64,000 bases of DNA from Nocardioides dongkuii (GTDB lineage: Bacteria > Actinomycetota > Actinomycetes > Propionibacteriales > Nocardioidaceae): contig NZ_CP059903.1 of the NCBI RefSeq assembly GCF_014127485.1, positions 434,001 to 498,000 of the forward strand. The letters run 5' to 3'. The notes below the pieces were generated by a model. That model saw only the letters and a list, made by a program, of their open reading frames with translations, was not told the DNA's origin and did no database searches. Shown piece after piece: positions 1 to 8,399 of the stretch (the stretch's first letter is position 1; every line of letters starts with the position of its first letter). The position numbers and the translations under genes were made by a program.

Positions 1-402
1 CACGCCCGCCTGCTCGCCGGCGACCTCGACACCGAGACGCTGGTGCGCTACCTCGACCGGTTCCTCATGTACTACATCCGCACCGCCGACCGGCTGCAGC
101 GCACGGCTCCCTGGGTGGACTCGCTCGACGGCGGCCTGGAGCGGGTGCGGGCGGTGGTGGTCGACGACGAGCTGGGGCTGGGCTCGGAGCTGGAGGCGGC
201 GATGGCCGCCCACGTGGACTCCTACTTCGACGAGTGGAAGGCGACCATCGAGGACCCGGCGAAGCTGGAGCGGTTCGTCTCCTTCGTCAACGCCCCCGGC
301 GTCCCGGACCCCACGATCTCCTTCCGCGAGGAGCGGGGGCAGGCGGTGCCCGGCGACCCGGTGCCGCTCGGGGCGACGATCCCGGTCGGGGCGCCCCGAT
401 GA
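1..402 (+). CDS. nirB: Nitrite reductase (NADH) large subunit NirB, C-terminal part
   Basis: The reading frame is open from the first base, so only the last 133 codons lie in the window; the FAD/NADH, Fe-S and siroheme parts are outside it. The visible tail is typical of actinobacterial NirB: a LMYYIRTADRLQRTAPW segment, then VVVDDELGLGSELE, HVDSYFDEWKA and RFVSFVNAPG.PDPTI near the end. NirB is the cytoplasmic catalytic subunit that reduces nitrite to ammonium with NADH. The stop overlaps the nirD start (ATGA, 399-402), so the two subunits are translationally coupled. Identification rests on the conserved tail and on the nirD neighbour. Confidence 0.9.
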   Translation, partial: HARLLAGDLDTETLVRYLDRFLMYYIRTADRLQRTAPWVDSLDGGLERVRAVVVDDELGLGSELEAAMAAHVDSYFDEWKATIEDPAKLERFVSFVNAPGVPDPTISFREERGQAVPGDPVPLGATIPVGAPR

Positions 403-740
403 CGACGTACACCGCCGTCTGCCGGCTCGCGCAGATCGAGGTCGAGGGCGCGGTGTGCGCGCTGGTCGACGGCGAGGCGGTCGCCGTGTTCCGCACCCAC
501 GACGACGAGGTGCTGGCGATCGGCAACTACGATCCCTGCTCACGGGCCTCGGTCCTGGCCCGTGGCATCGTGGGGACCCGGGGAGACACCGTGTTCGTGG
601 CCTCCCCGATGCACAAGCAGGCCTTCGACCTGCGCACCGGACAGTGCCTCGACGACGCGGCGGTCCGGGTCCCGACGTACGACGTCCAGGTGGGTCCCGA
701 CGGCACGGTGCTCGTCGGCCGCAGGAGGGAGGGTCCGTGA
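399..740 (+). CDS. nirD: Nitrite reductase small subunit NirD (Rieske-fold, no cluster ligands)
   Basis: A 113-residue protein starting MTTYTAVCRL with the Rieske-like beta fold typical of NirD. It partners NirB in cytoplasmic assimilatory nitrite reduction. The two CxH/CxxH ligand pairs of true Rieske proteins are absent: the region where they would fall reads YDPCSRASVL and SPMHKQAFDLRTGQC. Cluster loss is usual for NirD, so this does not suggest inactivation. The ATG overlaps the nirB stop by 4 bp, and its own stop overlaps the GTG of the next gene (GTGA, 737-740), so nirB, nirD and the regulator form one transcript. Confidence 0.92.
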   Translation: MTTYTAVCRLAQIEVEGAVCALVDGEAVAVFRTHDDEVLAIGNYDPCSRASVLARGIVGTRGDTVFVASPMHKQAFDLRTGQCLDDAAVRVPTYDVQVGPDGTVLVGRRREGP

Positions 741-1852
741 CCGAGCTGCCGCTGGCCGGCTTCCGGGTCGGGGTGACCGCCGCCCGCAAGGTCGAGGAGC
801 AGGTGGCGCTCCTCGAGCGCCGCGGGGCGGCCGTCGAATGGGCACCCGCGCTCTCCCAGGACCCCAACCAGGTCGACGACGTCGAGCTGCGGGCGGCGAC
901 CGAGGACGTGCTCGCGCGGCCGGTCGACATGTTCCTCGCGACCACGGGCATCGGCATGAAGGCGTGGTTCGCCGCCGCGGACCGCTGGGGGCTCGCCGAC
1001 CGCCTGGTCGCGGCGCTCGGCGACGCCGAGATCCTCGCCCGCGGCCCCAAGTCCGTCGGCGCGCTGCGCCGCCGCGGCCTGCGCGAGCTGTGGGCGCCGG
1101 AGTCGGAGTGCTTCGAGGACGTGCTCGAGCACCTGCGCGGCCGCGACCTGACCGGGATCCGGATCGTCGTGCAGGAGCACGGCCAGTCGCTCTCGATGGT
1201 CGCGCACGCGCTGCGCCGCCGGGGCGCCGACGTCCGGGTCGTGACGGTCTACCGCGTCGTCGGCGCCGAGGACCCCGAGCCGATGTTCCGGCTGATCGAC
1301 CTGATCGCCGACCGCGAGCTCGACGCCGTCACCTTCACCTCCGCGCCCGCGGTCGCCGCGCTGATGGGCGCGGCCGGACCCACCGGCCGCCGCGACGACG
1401 TGGTCACCGCGTTCCAGGCCGACGTGGTCGCGGCCTGCGTCGGCCCGGTGACCGCCGCGGCGTTCGAGCTCTGGGGGGTGCCCACGATCGTCCCCGAGCG
1501 CTCCCGGCTGGTCGCGATGGTCAAGCAGCTCGAGACCGAGCTGCCCTCGCGCCGCGGCGGGCTCGCGCTCACGCTCACCGGCGGCTCCGTGCTCCTCCTG
1601 CACGGCGACGACGTGCTCCTGGACGGGGTCGAGGTGCGGCTCTCGGCGGCGCCGGCGGCCGTCCTCCAGGCGCTGGTGGCGAACCCCGGCAACGTCGTGT
1701 CCCGGCGCGCCCTGCTCGCCATGCTGCCGAGCGGCACCGCGGGCTCGGAGCACGCCGTGGAGATGGCCGTCGCCCGGCTCCGCGCCGCCCTCGGCACCAA
1801 GGCGGTCCAGACCGTCGTCAAGCGCGGCTACCGGCTCGCGGTCGGTGGTTGA
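737..1852 (+). CDS. nnaR: HemD-like domain plus winged-helix regulator (NnaR-type)
   Basis: 371 residues in two parts. Residues 1 to about 265 form a uroporphyrinogen-III-synthase-like domain (TTGIGMKAWF, ARGPKSVGALRRRG, FTSAPAVAALM). Residues about 275-371 form an OmpR-type winged helix (LSAAPAAVLQALVANPGNVVSRRALLAML, ending VKRGYRLAV). This is the architecture of NnaR in Streptomyces and Mycobacterium smegmatis, a co-activator with GlnR of nitrate/nitrite assimilation genes. Its 4-bp coupling to nirD fits that job. It could retain some HemD activity supplying siroheme to NirB, but the fused DNA-binding domain and the context favour regulation. The function is inferred from family and position. 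Confidence 0.82.
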   Translation: MTELPLAGFRVGVTAARKVEEQVALLERRGAAVEWAPALSQDPNQVDDVELRAATEDVLARPVDMFLATTGIGMKAWFAAADRWGLADRLVAALGDAEILARGPKSVGALRRRGLRELWAPESECFEDVLEHLRGRDLTGIRIVVQEHGQSLSMVAHALRRRGADVRVVTVYRVVGAEDPEPMFRLIDLIADRELDAVTFTSAPAVAALMGAAGPTGRRDDVVTAFQADVVAACVGPVTAAAFELWGVPTIVPERSRLVAMVKQLETELPSRRGGLALTLTGGSVLLLHGDDVLLDGVEVRLSAAPAAVLQALVANPGNVVSRRALLAMLPSGTAGSEHAVEMAVARLRAALGTKAVQTVVKRGYRLAVGG

Positions 1853-1908
1853 GGGACCGCTGACCTGGGCTCCTCGACGTGCCGCGGGCTCCGGCGCCGG
1901 GGGACGGC

Positions 1909-4008
1909 TCAGCCGCGGTGCTCGGCCACGAGCAGCGCCAGGTCGTCGCCCAGCACCCCGCCCACCAGCGACCGCAGGACGTCGAGCGCCTCGTCGAGCG
2001 AGGACTCCAGCGGGCCCTGGGCGATGGGGGCCAGGACCGCGTGGTGGTCGACGAACTCGCCGTTCGGCAGCCGGGCCTCGGCGAGACCGTCGGTGAACAG
2101 CACCATCCGGTCGCCGGGGTGCAGGGTGCCGCGGGAGACCACCGGCGTGACCCCGAGGCCGAGCGGTGGGCTGTGCACCATGATCAGGTCGCAGAGCTGC
2201 CCGTGCGACACGACGACCGGGGCCGGGTGGCCGCAGGTGAGCGCGTCGTACGTGCCGTCGGCGCGCAGCTCCACGAAGCAGGCGGTGACGAAGTCCTCGT
2301 CGGTGAGGTAGGAGCGCAGCCGCCGGTCGACGCGCACGGCGACGTCCGCGAGGTCGTCGAGGTCGGCGGCGGCGGACCGGAACTCGCCGAGGACGATGGT
2401 GGCGGTCCGCACCGCCGAGAGGCCCTTGCCGCGCACGTCGCCGACGAGCAGGCGGACGCCGTCGGGTCGCGGCACGACCTCGTAGAGGTCGCCGCCGACC
2501 TGCGCATCGGCGGCGGCGCTGACGTAGCGCGCGGCCAGGGCGACGGTGCCGGTGCGGGCCGGGGGCGGGGCCAGGATGGCGCGCTGCGCCGCCTCCGCGA
2601 CCCGGGTGACATCGGCCAGCCGGCTGCGCTGCTCGCGGAACGCCGCGGCGTTCTCGAGGGCGAGCGCCGCGCGGTCCGCGACGTCCTCGAGGAAGGAGAC
2701 GTCGTCCTGGGAGTAGCGCCGACCCGACGCGGCGTGGATGAGCGTGATCGCGCCGAGGACCCTGTCCCGGCCGCGCAGCGGCGCCACCAGGGCGCTGGTG
2801 ATCCCCAGGCCGGCGAGCACCTCGCGGTGCTCCTCGCTCGTCGCGGCCGCGGCGAGCAGCTCCGGCGGGACGGACGGGTGCACCTCGCTCACCCCGGTGC
2901 GGACCACCTGCGGGGGACCCGCCGGCGCGTCCATCCGGATGGGGAAGCGGCCGTGCAGGGCGCGGGTGCGGGCCGAGGTGGGCGGATCGGCGTGCACGAG
3001 GTGCGCGGTCTGCAGCACGCCGTTCTCGAGCAGCTGCACGACGCAGCAGTCCGCGAACCGGGGGACGAGCAGCCGGCCGATCTCGTCCAGCGTCGCCGGG
3101 AGCTCCAGGGTGCTCGCCAGTGTCATCGAGGCCTCCGCCAGCAGCGCGAGCCGCTGGGCCGCGGCGCGCTCCTGCTCGAGGCCGGCGGCCCGCTGCAGGG
3201 CCCGGCTGAGCGCGTTGCCGAGGGCGTCGAGGAAGCCGGTGGTCGCTCCGTGCGGGCGGCGCCCGGGGGTGAAGGAGAGCGCCAGCAGACCGGTGCCGGT
3301 GCCCTCGTGCAGCAGCGGGACGAGGTGCAGGCTGCGCTCCTCGGTGTAGTACCCGCGCAGGTCCGGGAAGGCGAGCTCGATCTCCGACCGGTCGGCGTAG
3401 TGGTGCGGGGTCGCCGTCCGCACGGCGACGGCGAGGGGGCTCGCCGAGTCCAGCGGGACCTCGTCGTACTTCCCCTGGATGCCCTGGCCGGCCCCGTCCC
3501 AGGCGATCGAGCGCAGCACCTCGCCCTCCAGGACGAAGACCCGGGACGAGGAGGCGGCGAGGGTCGCGCCGGCGTTCTCGACGAAGCTCTGGGCCACCTC
3601 CCGCGGGGTGGAGGCGCTGGTGAGGTCGGCGGCCAGCGAGTCCAGGAGCCGCTGGGAGAGGTGCGCGGTCGCCTCCAGCCGGCGGCGGTAGCGCTGCCCG
3701 ACGGCGGCCGCCCCCACGGCGGCGAGCACGATCACGGCGCAGCCGACCGCCCGGACCCAGAACTCGAAGGTGTCCACCGTGCCGTGCCAGGCGCCGGAGG
3801 CCACCGCCGTGGCGATGCTCGCGGCGCCGACGGCAGCGGTCCACCGGATCCGCGAGGTGATCGAGGTGACGACCGCGGCCCCGCCGTACACGCCGGCGAG
3901 CTGGACGCCGCTGACGAGATCGACCACGAGCAGCGCGCCGAGCAGCGCCAGCGACGCGGCGACGACGGGGCCGTCCGGCGGACGGCCCTGCAGGCGGAAC
4001 CGGTCCAC
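1909..4008 (-). CDS. Membrane-anchored GAF/PP2C (RsbU/SpoIIE-type) serine phosphatase
   Basis: 699 residues. Residues about 15-105 hold a run of hydrophobic helices. Two GAF-like regions follow (about 120-290 and 290-460), then a C-terminal SpoIIE/PP2C phosphatase domain. The phosphatase motifs are intact: VGGDLYEV, GDVRGKGLSAV, CGHPAP and DRMVLFTDGLAEAR. Such proteins dephosphorylate STAS anti-sigma antagonists in partner-switching cascades; a BldG-type antagonist is encoded in this window at 18842, but no link is shown. The GTG at 4008 is preceded by an AGGAG element 4 nt upstream. The gene is monocistronic, converges on the nirBD operon end, and its signal is unknown. Confidence 0.85.
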   Translation of the reverse strand: MDRFRLQGRPPDGPVVAASLALLGALLVVDLVSGVQLAGVYGGAAVVTSITSRIRWTAAVGAASIATAVASGAWHGTVDTFEFWVRAVGCAVIVLAAVGAAAVGQRYRRRLEATAHLSQRLLDSLAADLTSASTPREVAQSFVENAGATLAASSSRVFVLEGEVLRSIAWDGAGQGIQGKYDEVPLDSASPLAVAVRTATPHHYADRSEIELAFPDLRGYYTEERSLHLVPLLHEGTGTGLLALSFTPGRRPHGATTGFLDALGNALSRALQRAAGLEQERAAAQRLALLAEASMTLASTLELPATLDEIGRLLVPRFADCCVVQLLENGVLQTAHLVHADPPTSARTRALHGRFPIRMDAPAGPPQVVRTGVSEVHPSVPPELLAAAATSEEHREVLAGLGITSALVAPLRGRDRVLGAITLIHAASGRRYSQDDVSFLEDVADRAALALENAAAFREQRSRLADVTRVAEAAQRAILAPPPARTGTVALAARYVSAAADAQVGGDLYEVVPRPDGVRLLVGDVRGKGLSAVRTATIVLGEFRSAAADLDDLADVAVRVDRRLRSYLTDEDFVTACFVELRADGTYDALTCGHPAPVVVSHGQLCDLIMVHSPPLGLGVTPVVSRGTLHPGDRMVLFTDGLAEARLPNGEFVDHHAVLAPIAQGPLESSLDEALDVLRSLVGGVLGDDLALLVAEHRG

Positions 4009-4083
4009 GGCGCTCCTGTCAGGTGTCGCTGCGTGCCCCCATGGCGCCGCGGGGGCACATCGTACGGATGGTCGGGCGCCTGG

Positions 4084-5613
4084 TCACCCGCGGTCGAGGT
4101 CGACCGCCTCGGGGGTGTGCAGCCGGACCATCAGCCGCCGGGTGTGGACGGGGACGCGGCCGGGGGTGAGCAGGCTGACGCCGACCATCGCCGCGAAGGC
4201 GAGCGGGACCGACCAGGCGGCCGGCTGCTCGAGGAGGACGCCGGTCCAGCCGGTGGCGGTCGTGGGGGCGAGGGTCCAGGCGACGGCGGCGCCCGAGCCG
4301 AGGCCGCCGACCGCGAGCCCGGCGACGGCGCCGGCGTCGGTGAGGCGCGGCCACCAGATGCCGAGCAGCAGCAGGGGGCAGAACGTCGAGGCCGCGACGG
4401 CGAACGCGAGCCCGACGGCGCGGGCCACCCCGACGTGCGGGGTGGCGAGCGCGACCAGCACCGGCACCAGCACCGCCACCGCGGCGCCGGCGCGGAACGC
4501 CGCCACCCCGCCGAGCCGGCGCCCGCCCCAGGAGCGGCCGGTGACGTCCTGGCTCAGCACCCCGGCGACCGCGATCGCGAGCCCCGAGGACGTCGAGAGG
4601 AATGCCGCGAACGCGCCGGCCGTCACCAGCCCGGTCAGCACGTCGCCGAGCGCGCCCGGCACCATCAGCCGCGGCAGCTCCAGCACCAGGACGTCGGACC
4701 TGCCGGAGGCGGCGAGCTCGGGGGCGTACGCCCGGCCGAGGGCGCCGTACGCCGGGGGCAGCAGGTAGAACGCGCCGAGCAGCGCCAGCACCACGAGCGT
4801 CGTACGCCGGGCGGCTCGGCCGTCGGGGTTGGTGTAGAACCGCACGACCACGTGCGGCAGCCCCATCGTGCCGAGGAACGTCGCGACGATGAGCGAGTAG
4901 GTGAGGTAGAGCCCCTGCCCGCCGCCGTCGGCGAGCGGCACCGACCAGCCCCCGGCGGCGGCGCCGACGACCCGGCTCCCGGGGGCGCCGTCCCCGGCCC
5001 AGACCGCGAGCAGCACGAGCAGGGGGACGAGCAGGGCGGTGAGCTTGAGCCAGTACTGGAAGGCCTGCACGAAGGTGATGCTGCGCATCCCGCCCGAGGT
5101 GACGTTGATGAGGACGACCAGCCCGACGATGACCGGCCCGGTCCACACCGGCGCCCCGACCGCCGAGCGCAGGGTGAGCCCGGCGCCCTGGAACTGCGGC
5201 AGCAGGTAGAGCCACCCGATCGCCACCACCAGCACCGAGCAGGCGGCGCGGACGCCGCGCGACCCGAGCCGGGCCTCGGCGAAGTCGGGGAGCGTGTAGG
5301 CCCCCGAGCGGCGCAGCGGCGCGGCGACCAGCACCAGCAGCACGAGGTAGCCCGCGGTCCAGCCGATGGGGTACCAGAGCATGTCGGCGCCGAAGGTCAG
5401 CACCAGACCGGCGACCCCGAGGAAGGACGCGGCGGAGAGGTACTCGCCGCCGATGGCGCTGGCGTTGAGCCGCGGGTTCACCGAGCGGGACGCCACGAAG
5501 AAGTCGCTGGTGGTGCGCGAGAACCGCAGCCCCCAGGTGCCGATCGCCAGGGTCGCGACGGTGACCACGACGACCGCGACGATGCCCGGCGCGGCGTCGA
5601 GGTCGGGGCTCAC
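4084..5613 (-). CDS. Sodium:solute symporter (cation/acetate ActP/MctC-like)
   Basis: A 509-residue polytopic membrane protein of the SSS family with about 13 hydrophobic segments. The family signature is visible early: TSDFFVASRSVNPRLNASAIGGEYLSAASF, followed by FGADMLWYPIGW. Close relatives carry short monocarboxylates such as acetate, pyruvate or propionate. The start is the GTG at 5611-5613, whose TGA overlap with the upstream gene stop gives strict translational coupling. It is the last gene of a four-gene operon behind a LytS/LytR-type two-component system and a small membrane protein, which suggests that the regulator pair senses the substrate or a related metabolite. Confidence 0.87.
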   Translation of the reverse strand: MSPDLDAAPGIVAVVVVTVATLAIGTWGLRFSRTTSDFFVASRSVNPRLNASAIGGEYLSAASFLGVAGLVLTFGADMLWYPIGWTAGYLVLLVLVAAPLRRSGAYTLPDFAEARLGSRGVRAACSVLVVAIGWLYLLPQFQGAGLTLRSAVGAPVWTGPVIVGLVVLINVTSGGMRSITFVQAFQYWLKLTALLVPLLVLLAVWAGDGAPGSRVVGAAAGGWSVPLADGGGQGLYLTYSLIVATFLGTMGLPHVVVRFYTNPDGRAARRTTLVVLALLGAFYLLPPAYGALGRAYAPELAASGRSDVLVLELPRLMVPGALGDVLTGLVTAGAFAAFLSTSSGLAIAVAGVLSQDVTGRSWGGRRLGGVAAFRAGAAVAVLVPVLVALATPHVGVARAVGLAFAVAASTFCPLLLLGIWWPRLTDAGAVAGLAVGGLGSGAAVAWTLAPTTATGWTGVLLEQPAAWSVPLAFAAMVGVSLLTPGRVPVHTRRLMVRLHTPEAVDLDRG

Positions 5614-5987
5614 CGGCCGACCTCGCCCATCAGGTCGGCGAAGTCCTGCTCGTGCCGCTCGGCCCGGCGGACGTACCACCAGCCCAGCGCCACCAGCAGC
5701 GGGTAGACCAGCACGCCCAGGACCAGCCAGGCGAGCGGGAGGCCCCCGAGCTCCACCGCGGCGAGCCCCGGCCAGAGGTGGAAGAGCAGCGGCCAGGACC
5801 CCACGGTCACCACGAGGGCGGTCAGCACCCGCGCCGCGAGGCCGAGCTGCGCGCGCAGGAGCGAGCCGAGGTAGATCCCGCCGAGCCGGGTGTCGGCGTC
5901 GATGTCGCGGGCCCGCGGCCGCACGGGGGCGGTACGCCGGCGCGGCGGGCCGCTGACCCGGACCCGCGGCGGTCGCGTCTCGCTCAC
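5610..5987 (-). CDS. Small two-helix membrane protein, DUF485-like symporter companion
   Basis: 125 residues. The N-terminal third is basic and cytosolic-looking. Two hydrophobic helices follow (about residues 62-84 and 90-112, the second reading LAWLVLGVLVYPLLVALGWWYV), then a polar tail RRAERHEQDFADLMGEVGR. Small proteins of this design, often DUF485, sit just upstream of ActP-type symporters. The GTG at 5987 overlaps the response-regulator stop by 4 bp, and its stop overlaps the symporter GTG. The sequence match to DUF485 itself is not certain; the call rests mainly on size, topology and position. Confidence 0.72.
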   Translation of the reverse strand: MSETRPPRVRVSGPPRRRTAPVRPRARDIDADTRLGGIYLGSLLRAQLGLAARVLTALVVTVGSWPLLFHLWPGLAAVELGGLPLAWLVLGVLVYPLLVALGWWYVRRAERHEQDFADLMGEVGR

Positions 5988-6724
5988 GCCTGCGCCCGCT
6001 TCAGCAGCAGGTCGCGCAGCTCGCGGGTGTGCCGGCGGCTGACCACGAGCTCGGCGCCGGCCACGACCACCGTGCACCGGCCGGCGTCCATCCGGACCTC
6101 GGCGACGTGGGCGAGCGAGACCAGTAGGGAGCGGTGGATGCGCACGAACCCCGCGGGTCCCCAGTCGTCCTCGAGCTGGGAGAGGGGGGTGCGGACCAAG
6201 TGGGAGCCGCCGGGGGTGTGCAGCCGCGCGTAGTCGCCCTGGGCCTCGACGTGGGTGATCGCCGACCGGGCCACGAACCGGGTCACGCCGCCGAGCTCCA
6301 CCGGCACCTGCAGGTCGCCGGCCGGGCCGCGGTCGGTGACGCCGTCGACCAGGCCGACCACGCCGACCACGCGGCGTACCGCCTCGGCGAGGCGGTCGGC
6401 GCGCACCGGCTTGAGCACGTAGTCGACCGCCTGCAGCTCGAAGGCCTCGACCGCGTGGCTCTCGTGGGCGGTGACGAAGACGATCGGCGGCGGCTCCTTG
6501 AACCGGGCCAGCACCTGCGCGAGCTCGAGCCCGGTCAGGCCCGGCATCTGGATGTCGAGGAAGAGCGCGTCGACCGCGAGCTCCTGGAGGACCCGCAGGC
6601 TCGCGGTGGCGGTGTCGCAGGTGAGCACCTCGCCGACCCGGTGGTCCTGCTGGAGCAGGTAGGCGAGCTCGTCGAGGGCGGGTCGCTCGTCATCGACGAC
6701 GAGGACCTTCAGGCGGGCGCTCAC
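5984..6724 (-). CDS. LytTR-family response regulator
   Basis: 246 residues: a receiver domain (1 to about 120) with DD at 11-12, phospho-acceptor Asp57 in FLDIQMPG, and K in DYVLKPV. A LytTR DNA-binding domain follows (about 140-243; ITHVEAQGDYARLHT, FVRIHRSLLVS, VVSRRHTREL). It is the cognate partner of the upstream kinase, with which it overlaps by 4 bp (GTG 6724). The E. coli BtsSR and YpdAB systems have this same kinase/LytTR design and control pyruvate-responsive transporters. By analogy it should activate this operon, including the symporter. No LytTR direct-repeat operator was recognised. Confidence 0.88.
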   Translation of the reverse strand: MSARLKVLVVDDERPALDELAYLLQQDHRVGEVLTCDTATASLRVLQELAVDALFLDIQMPGLTGLELAQVLARFKEPPPIVFVTAHESHAVEAFELQAVDYVLKPVRADRLAEAVRRVVGVVGLVDGVTDRGPAGDLQVPVELGGVTRFVARSAITHVEAQGDYARLHTPGGSHLVRTPLSQLEDDWGPAGFVRIHRSLLVSLAHVAEVRMDAGRCTVVVAGAELVVSRRHTRELRDLLLKRAQA

Positions 6725-7845
6725 ACCTGCACCCCGGGGGCGAACTTCGGGACCCGGACGACGACCCGGGTGCCGGCGCCCGGCGCCGTCTCCACGACCA
6801 GGCCGTGCTCGTCGCCGTAGGCGTTGCGCAGCCGGGCGTCGACGTTGCCGAGCCCGACGGAGTCGAGGGCGGCGTCGCCGGCGAGCGCGCGGCGTACCTT
6901 CTCCGGGTCCTCGCCGATCCCGTCGTCCTCCACCTCGATCACCGCCTCCTGCCCCTGGTCGCGGGCGCTGATCCGGATGTGGCCGCCGCCGTCGCGGCCC
7001 TCCAGCCCGTGCCGGACGGCGTTCTCGACCAGCGGCTGCACGCACAGGAACGGCACCACGACCGGCAGCACCTCCGGCGCGACGTGGAGGGTGACCCGTA
7101 GCCGGTCGCCGAACCGGGCCTCCTCCAGCAGCAGGTAGCGCTCGACCGAGCGCAGCTCCTCGGCGAGCGTCGTGTACTCGCCGTGGCGGCGGAAGGAGTA
7201 GCGGGTGAAGTCGGCGAACTCCAGCAGCAGCTCGCGCGCGCGGTCGGGGTCGGTGCGCACGAACGAGGCGATGGCGCCGAGGGAGTTGTAGATGAAGTGC
7301 GGGCTGATCTGGGCGCGCAGGGCCCGCACCTCGGCCTCCATCAGCCGGGTGCGGGAGGCGTCGAGCTCGGCGAGCTCGAGCTGGCCCGACACCCACCGGG
7401 CCACCTCGTCGGTCGCCCGGGCGAGCCCGGCGGTGGGGTACGGCGCGAACGCCTGCAGGGTGCCGACCACGCGCTCCTCGACGACCAGCGGGCTGGCGAT
7501 CGCGGTGCGGACCGGGCAGCCCGGCTCCGCGCACCGCAGCTCGCTGCGGTCGAAGCTGCGGGTGCCGCCGGCCTCCAGGGTGGCGGTGGTCAGCGCCGCC
7601 GCCTGCTCCTCGTGGTGCTGGCCGCTGCCGTCCCAGGCCAGCGGCCGGGCGGTGTCGGTGACGGCGAGGGCGGGGGTGCCGAGCAGCGCCCGCAGGTGCC
7701 GCACCGAGCGCTCGGCGCTCGCGGTGGTCAGCCCCTCCCGCAGTGCAGGGCTCGCGAGCGAGGCCGTGTGCAGGGTCCGGAACGTGGCGCGGTCGGCCTC
7801 GGTCCCGAGGTGCGTGCGGCGCCAGGCCCGGCTCATGGCGGACAT
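6721..7845 (-). CDS. LytS-type sensor histidine kinase, soluble, with GAF-like sensor
   Basis: About 374 residues if the ATG at 7845 is used; an ATG at 7836 is equally possible and neither has a clear ribosome site. No membrane helix is seen. Residues about 50-150 look like a GAF sensor with a CAEPGC motif (Cys105/Cys110) followed by PLVVEERVVGTLQAF. The kinase core has the phospho-acceptor His183 in QISPHFIYNSL, the N box PLVENAVRHGLEG, and glycine boxes DDGIGEDP and SVGLGNVDARL. It is the first gene of the kinase-regulator-DUF485-symporter operon. A soluble sensor implies a cytoplasmic cue, unlike the membrane-bound BtsS. Confidence 0.85.
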   Translation of the reverse strand: MSAMSRAWRRTHLGTEADRATFRTLHTASLASPALREGLTTASAERSVRHLRALLGTPALAVTDTARPLAWDGSGQHHEEQAAALTTATLEAGGTRSFDRSELRCAEPGCPVRTAIASPLVVEERVVGTLQAFAPYPTAGLARATDEVARWVSGQLELAELDASRTRLMEAEVRALRAQISPHFIYNSLGAIASFVRTDPDRARELLLEFADFTRYSFRRHGEYTTLAEELRSVERYLLLEEARFGDRLRVTLHVAPEVLPVVVPFLCVQPLVENAVRHGLEGRDGGGHIRISARDQGQEAVIEVEDDGIGEDPEKVRRALAGDAALDSVGLGNVDARLRNAYGDEHGLVVETAPGAGTRVVVRVPKFAPGVQV

Positions 7846-7906
7846 GGTGGCACTGATCACCCCCTCAGGTGGGGAGTGCGAGCGGCGCTCCGGGCAACCG
7901 GATGGC

Positions 7907-8368
7907 ATGTCCGGATCCCCTCGCGACCCCCACCGCATCGCCGGGTACGCCGGCGCCATGTCGGTCTTCACCAGCGCCGTCGCCGGCGCCGCCCTCGCCG
8001 CACGGCGCACGGGCAAGGTCCCCGAGCGCTACTCGGTGCTCGACCTGGCGCTCGGCGCGGTCGCGACCCACAAGCTCGCGCGGATCGTCAGCAAGGAGGG
8101 CGTGACCACGCCGATCCGGGCGCCGTTCACCGAGTTCGAGGGCGAGGCCGGGTCCGCCGAGCTGACCGAGTCGCCCAAGGACGGCGCCGGGCACACCGTC
8201 GGCGAGCTGCTGACCTGCCCGTTCTGCCTGGCGCCCTGGATCGCGTCGGGGTACGTCGCCGCGCTCGCCCTGGCGCCGAACGCCGCCCGGGCCTGGGCCG
8301 CGACGTTCTCGGTGGTCGGCGGATCGGACTTCCTCCAGCACGCCTACGCGCGGACGCGCGGCGACTGA
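7907..8368 (+). CDS. DUF1360 family protein
   Basis: 153 residues from the ATG at 7907; an in-frame ATG at 7958 would give a 136-residue form and no ribosome site separates them. Recognisable DUF1360 features are LDLALGAVATHKLARIVSKEGVTTPIRAPF, the cysteine pair in GELLTCPFCLAPWIASG, and SDFLQHAY near the end. Two hydrophobic segments flank the CPFC motif, so it is probably membrane-associated. DUF1360 proteins occur in spore formers and actinobacteria, some under sporulation-related names, with no established biochemical role. It is divergent from the kinase operon, with only about 60 bp between the starts. Confidence 0.8.
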   Translation: MSGSPRDPHRIAGYAGAMSVFTSAVAGAALAARRTGKVPERYSVLDLALGAVATHKLARIVSKEGVTTPIRAPFTEFEGEAGSAELTESPKDGAGHTVGELLTCPFCLAPWIASGYVAALALAPNAARAWAATFSVVGGSDFLQHAYARTRGD

Positions 8369-8399
8369 GGCCGGTTCAGCTGCTCCGCTGGTCAGCTGG

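Noticed and set aside
399..740. NirD as a functional Rieske [2Fe-2S] protein.
   Set aside because: The Cys and His ligands are not present; the fold is shared but not the cluster, as is normal for NirD.
527..5706. Very long open frames antisense or out of frame to the real genes, some over 1000 codons.
   Set aside because: They arise from GC-rich codon structure, are rich in Arg, Gly, Ala and Pro, and show no family motifs, while the genes opposite them carry complete domains.
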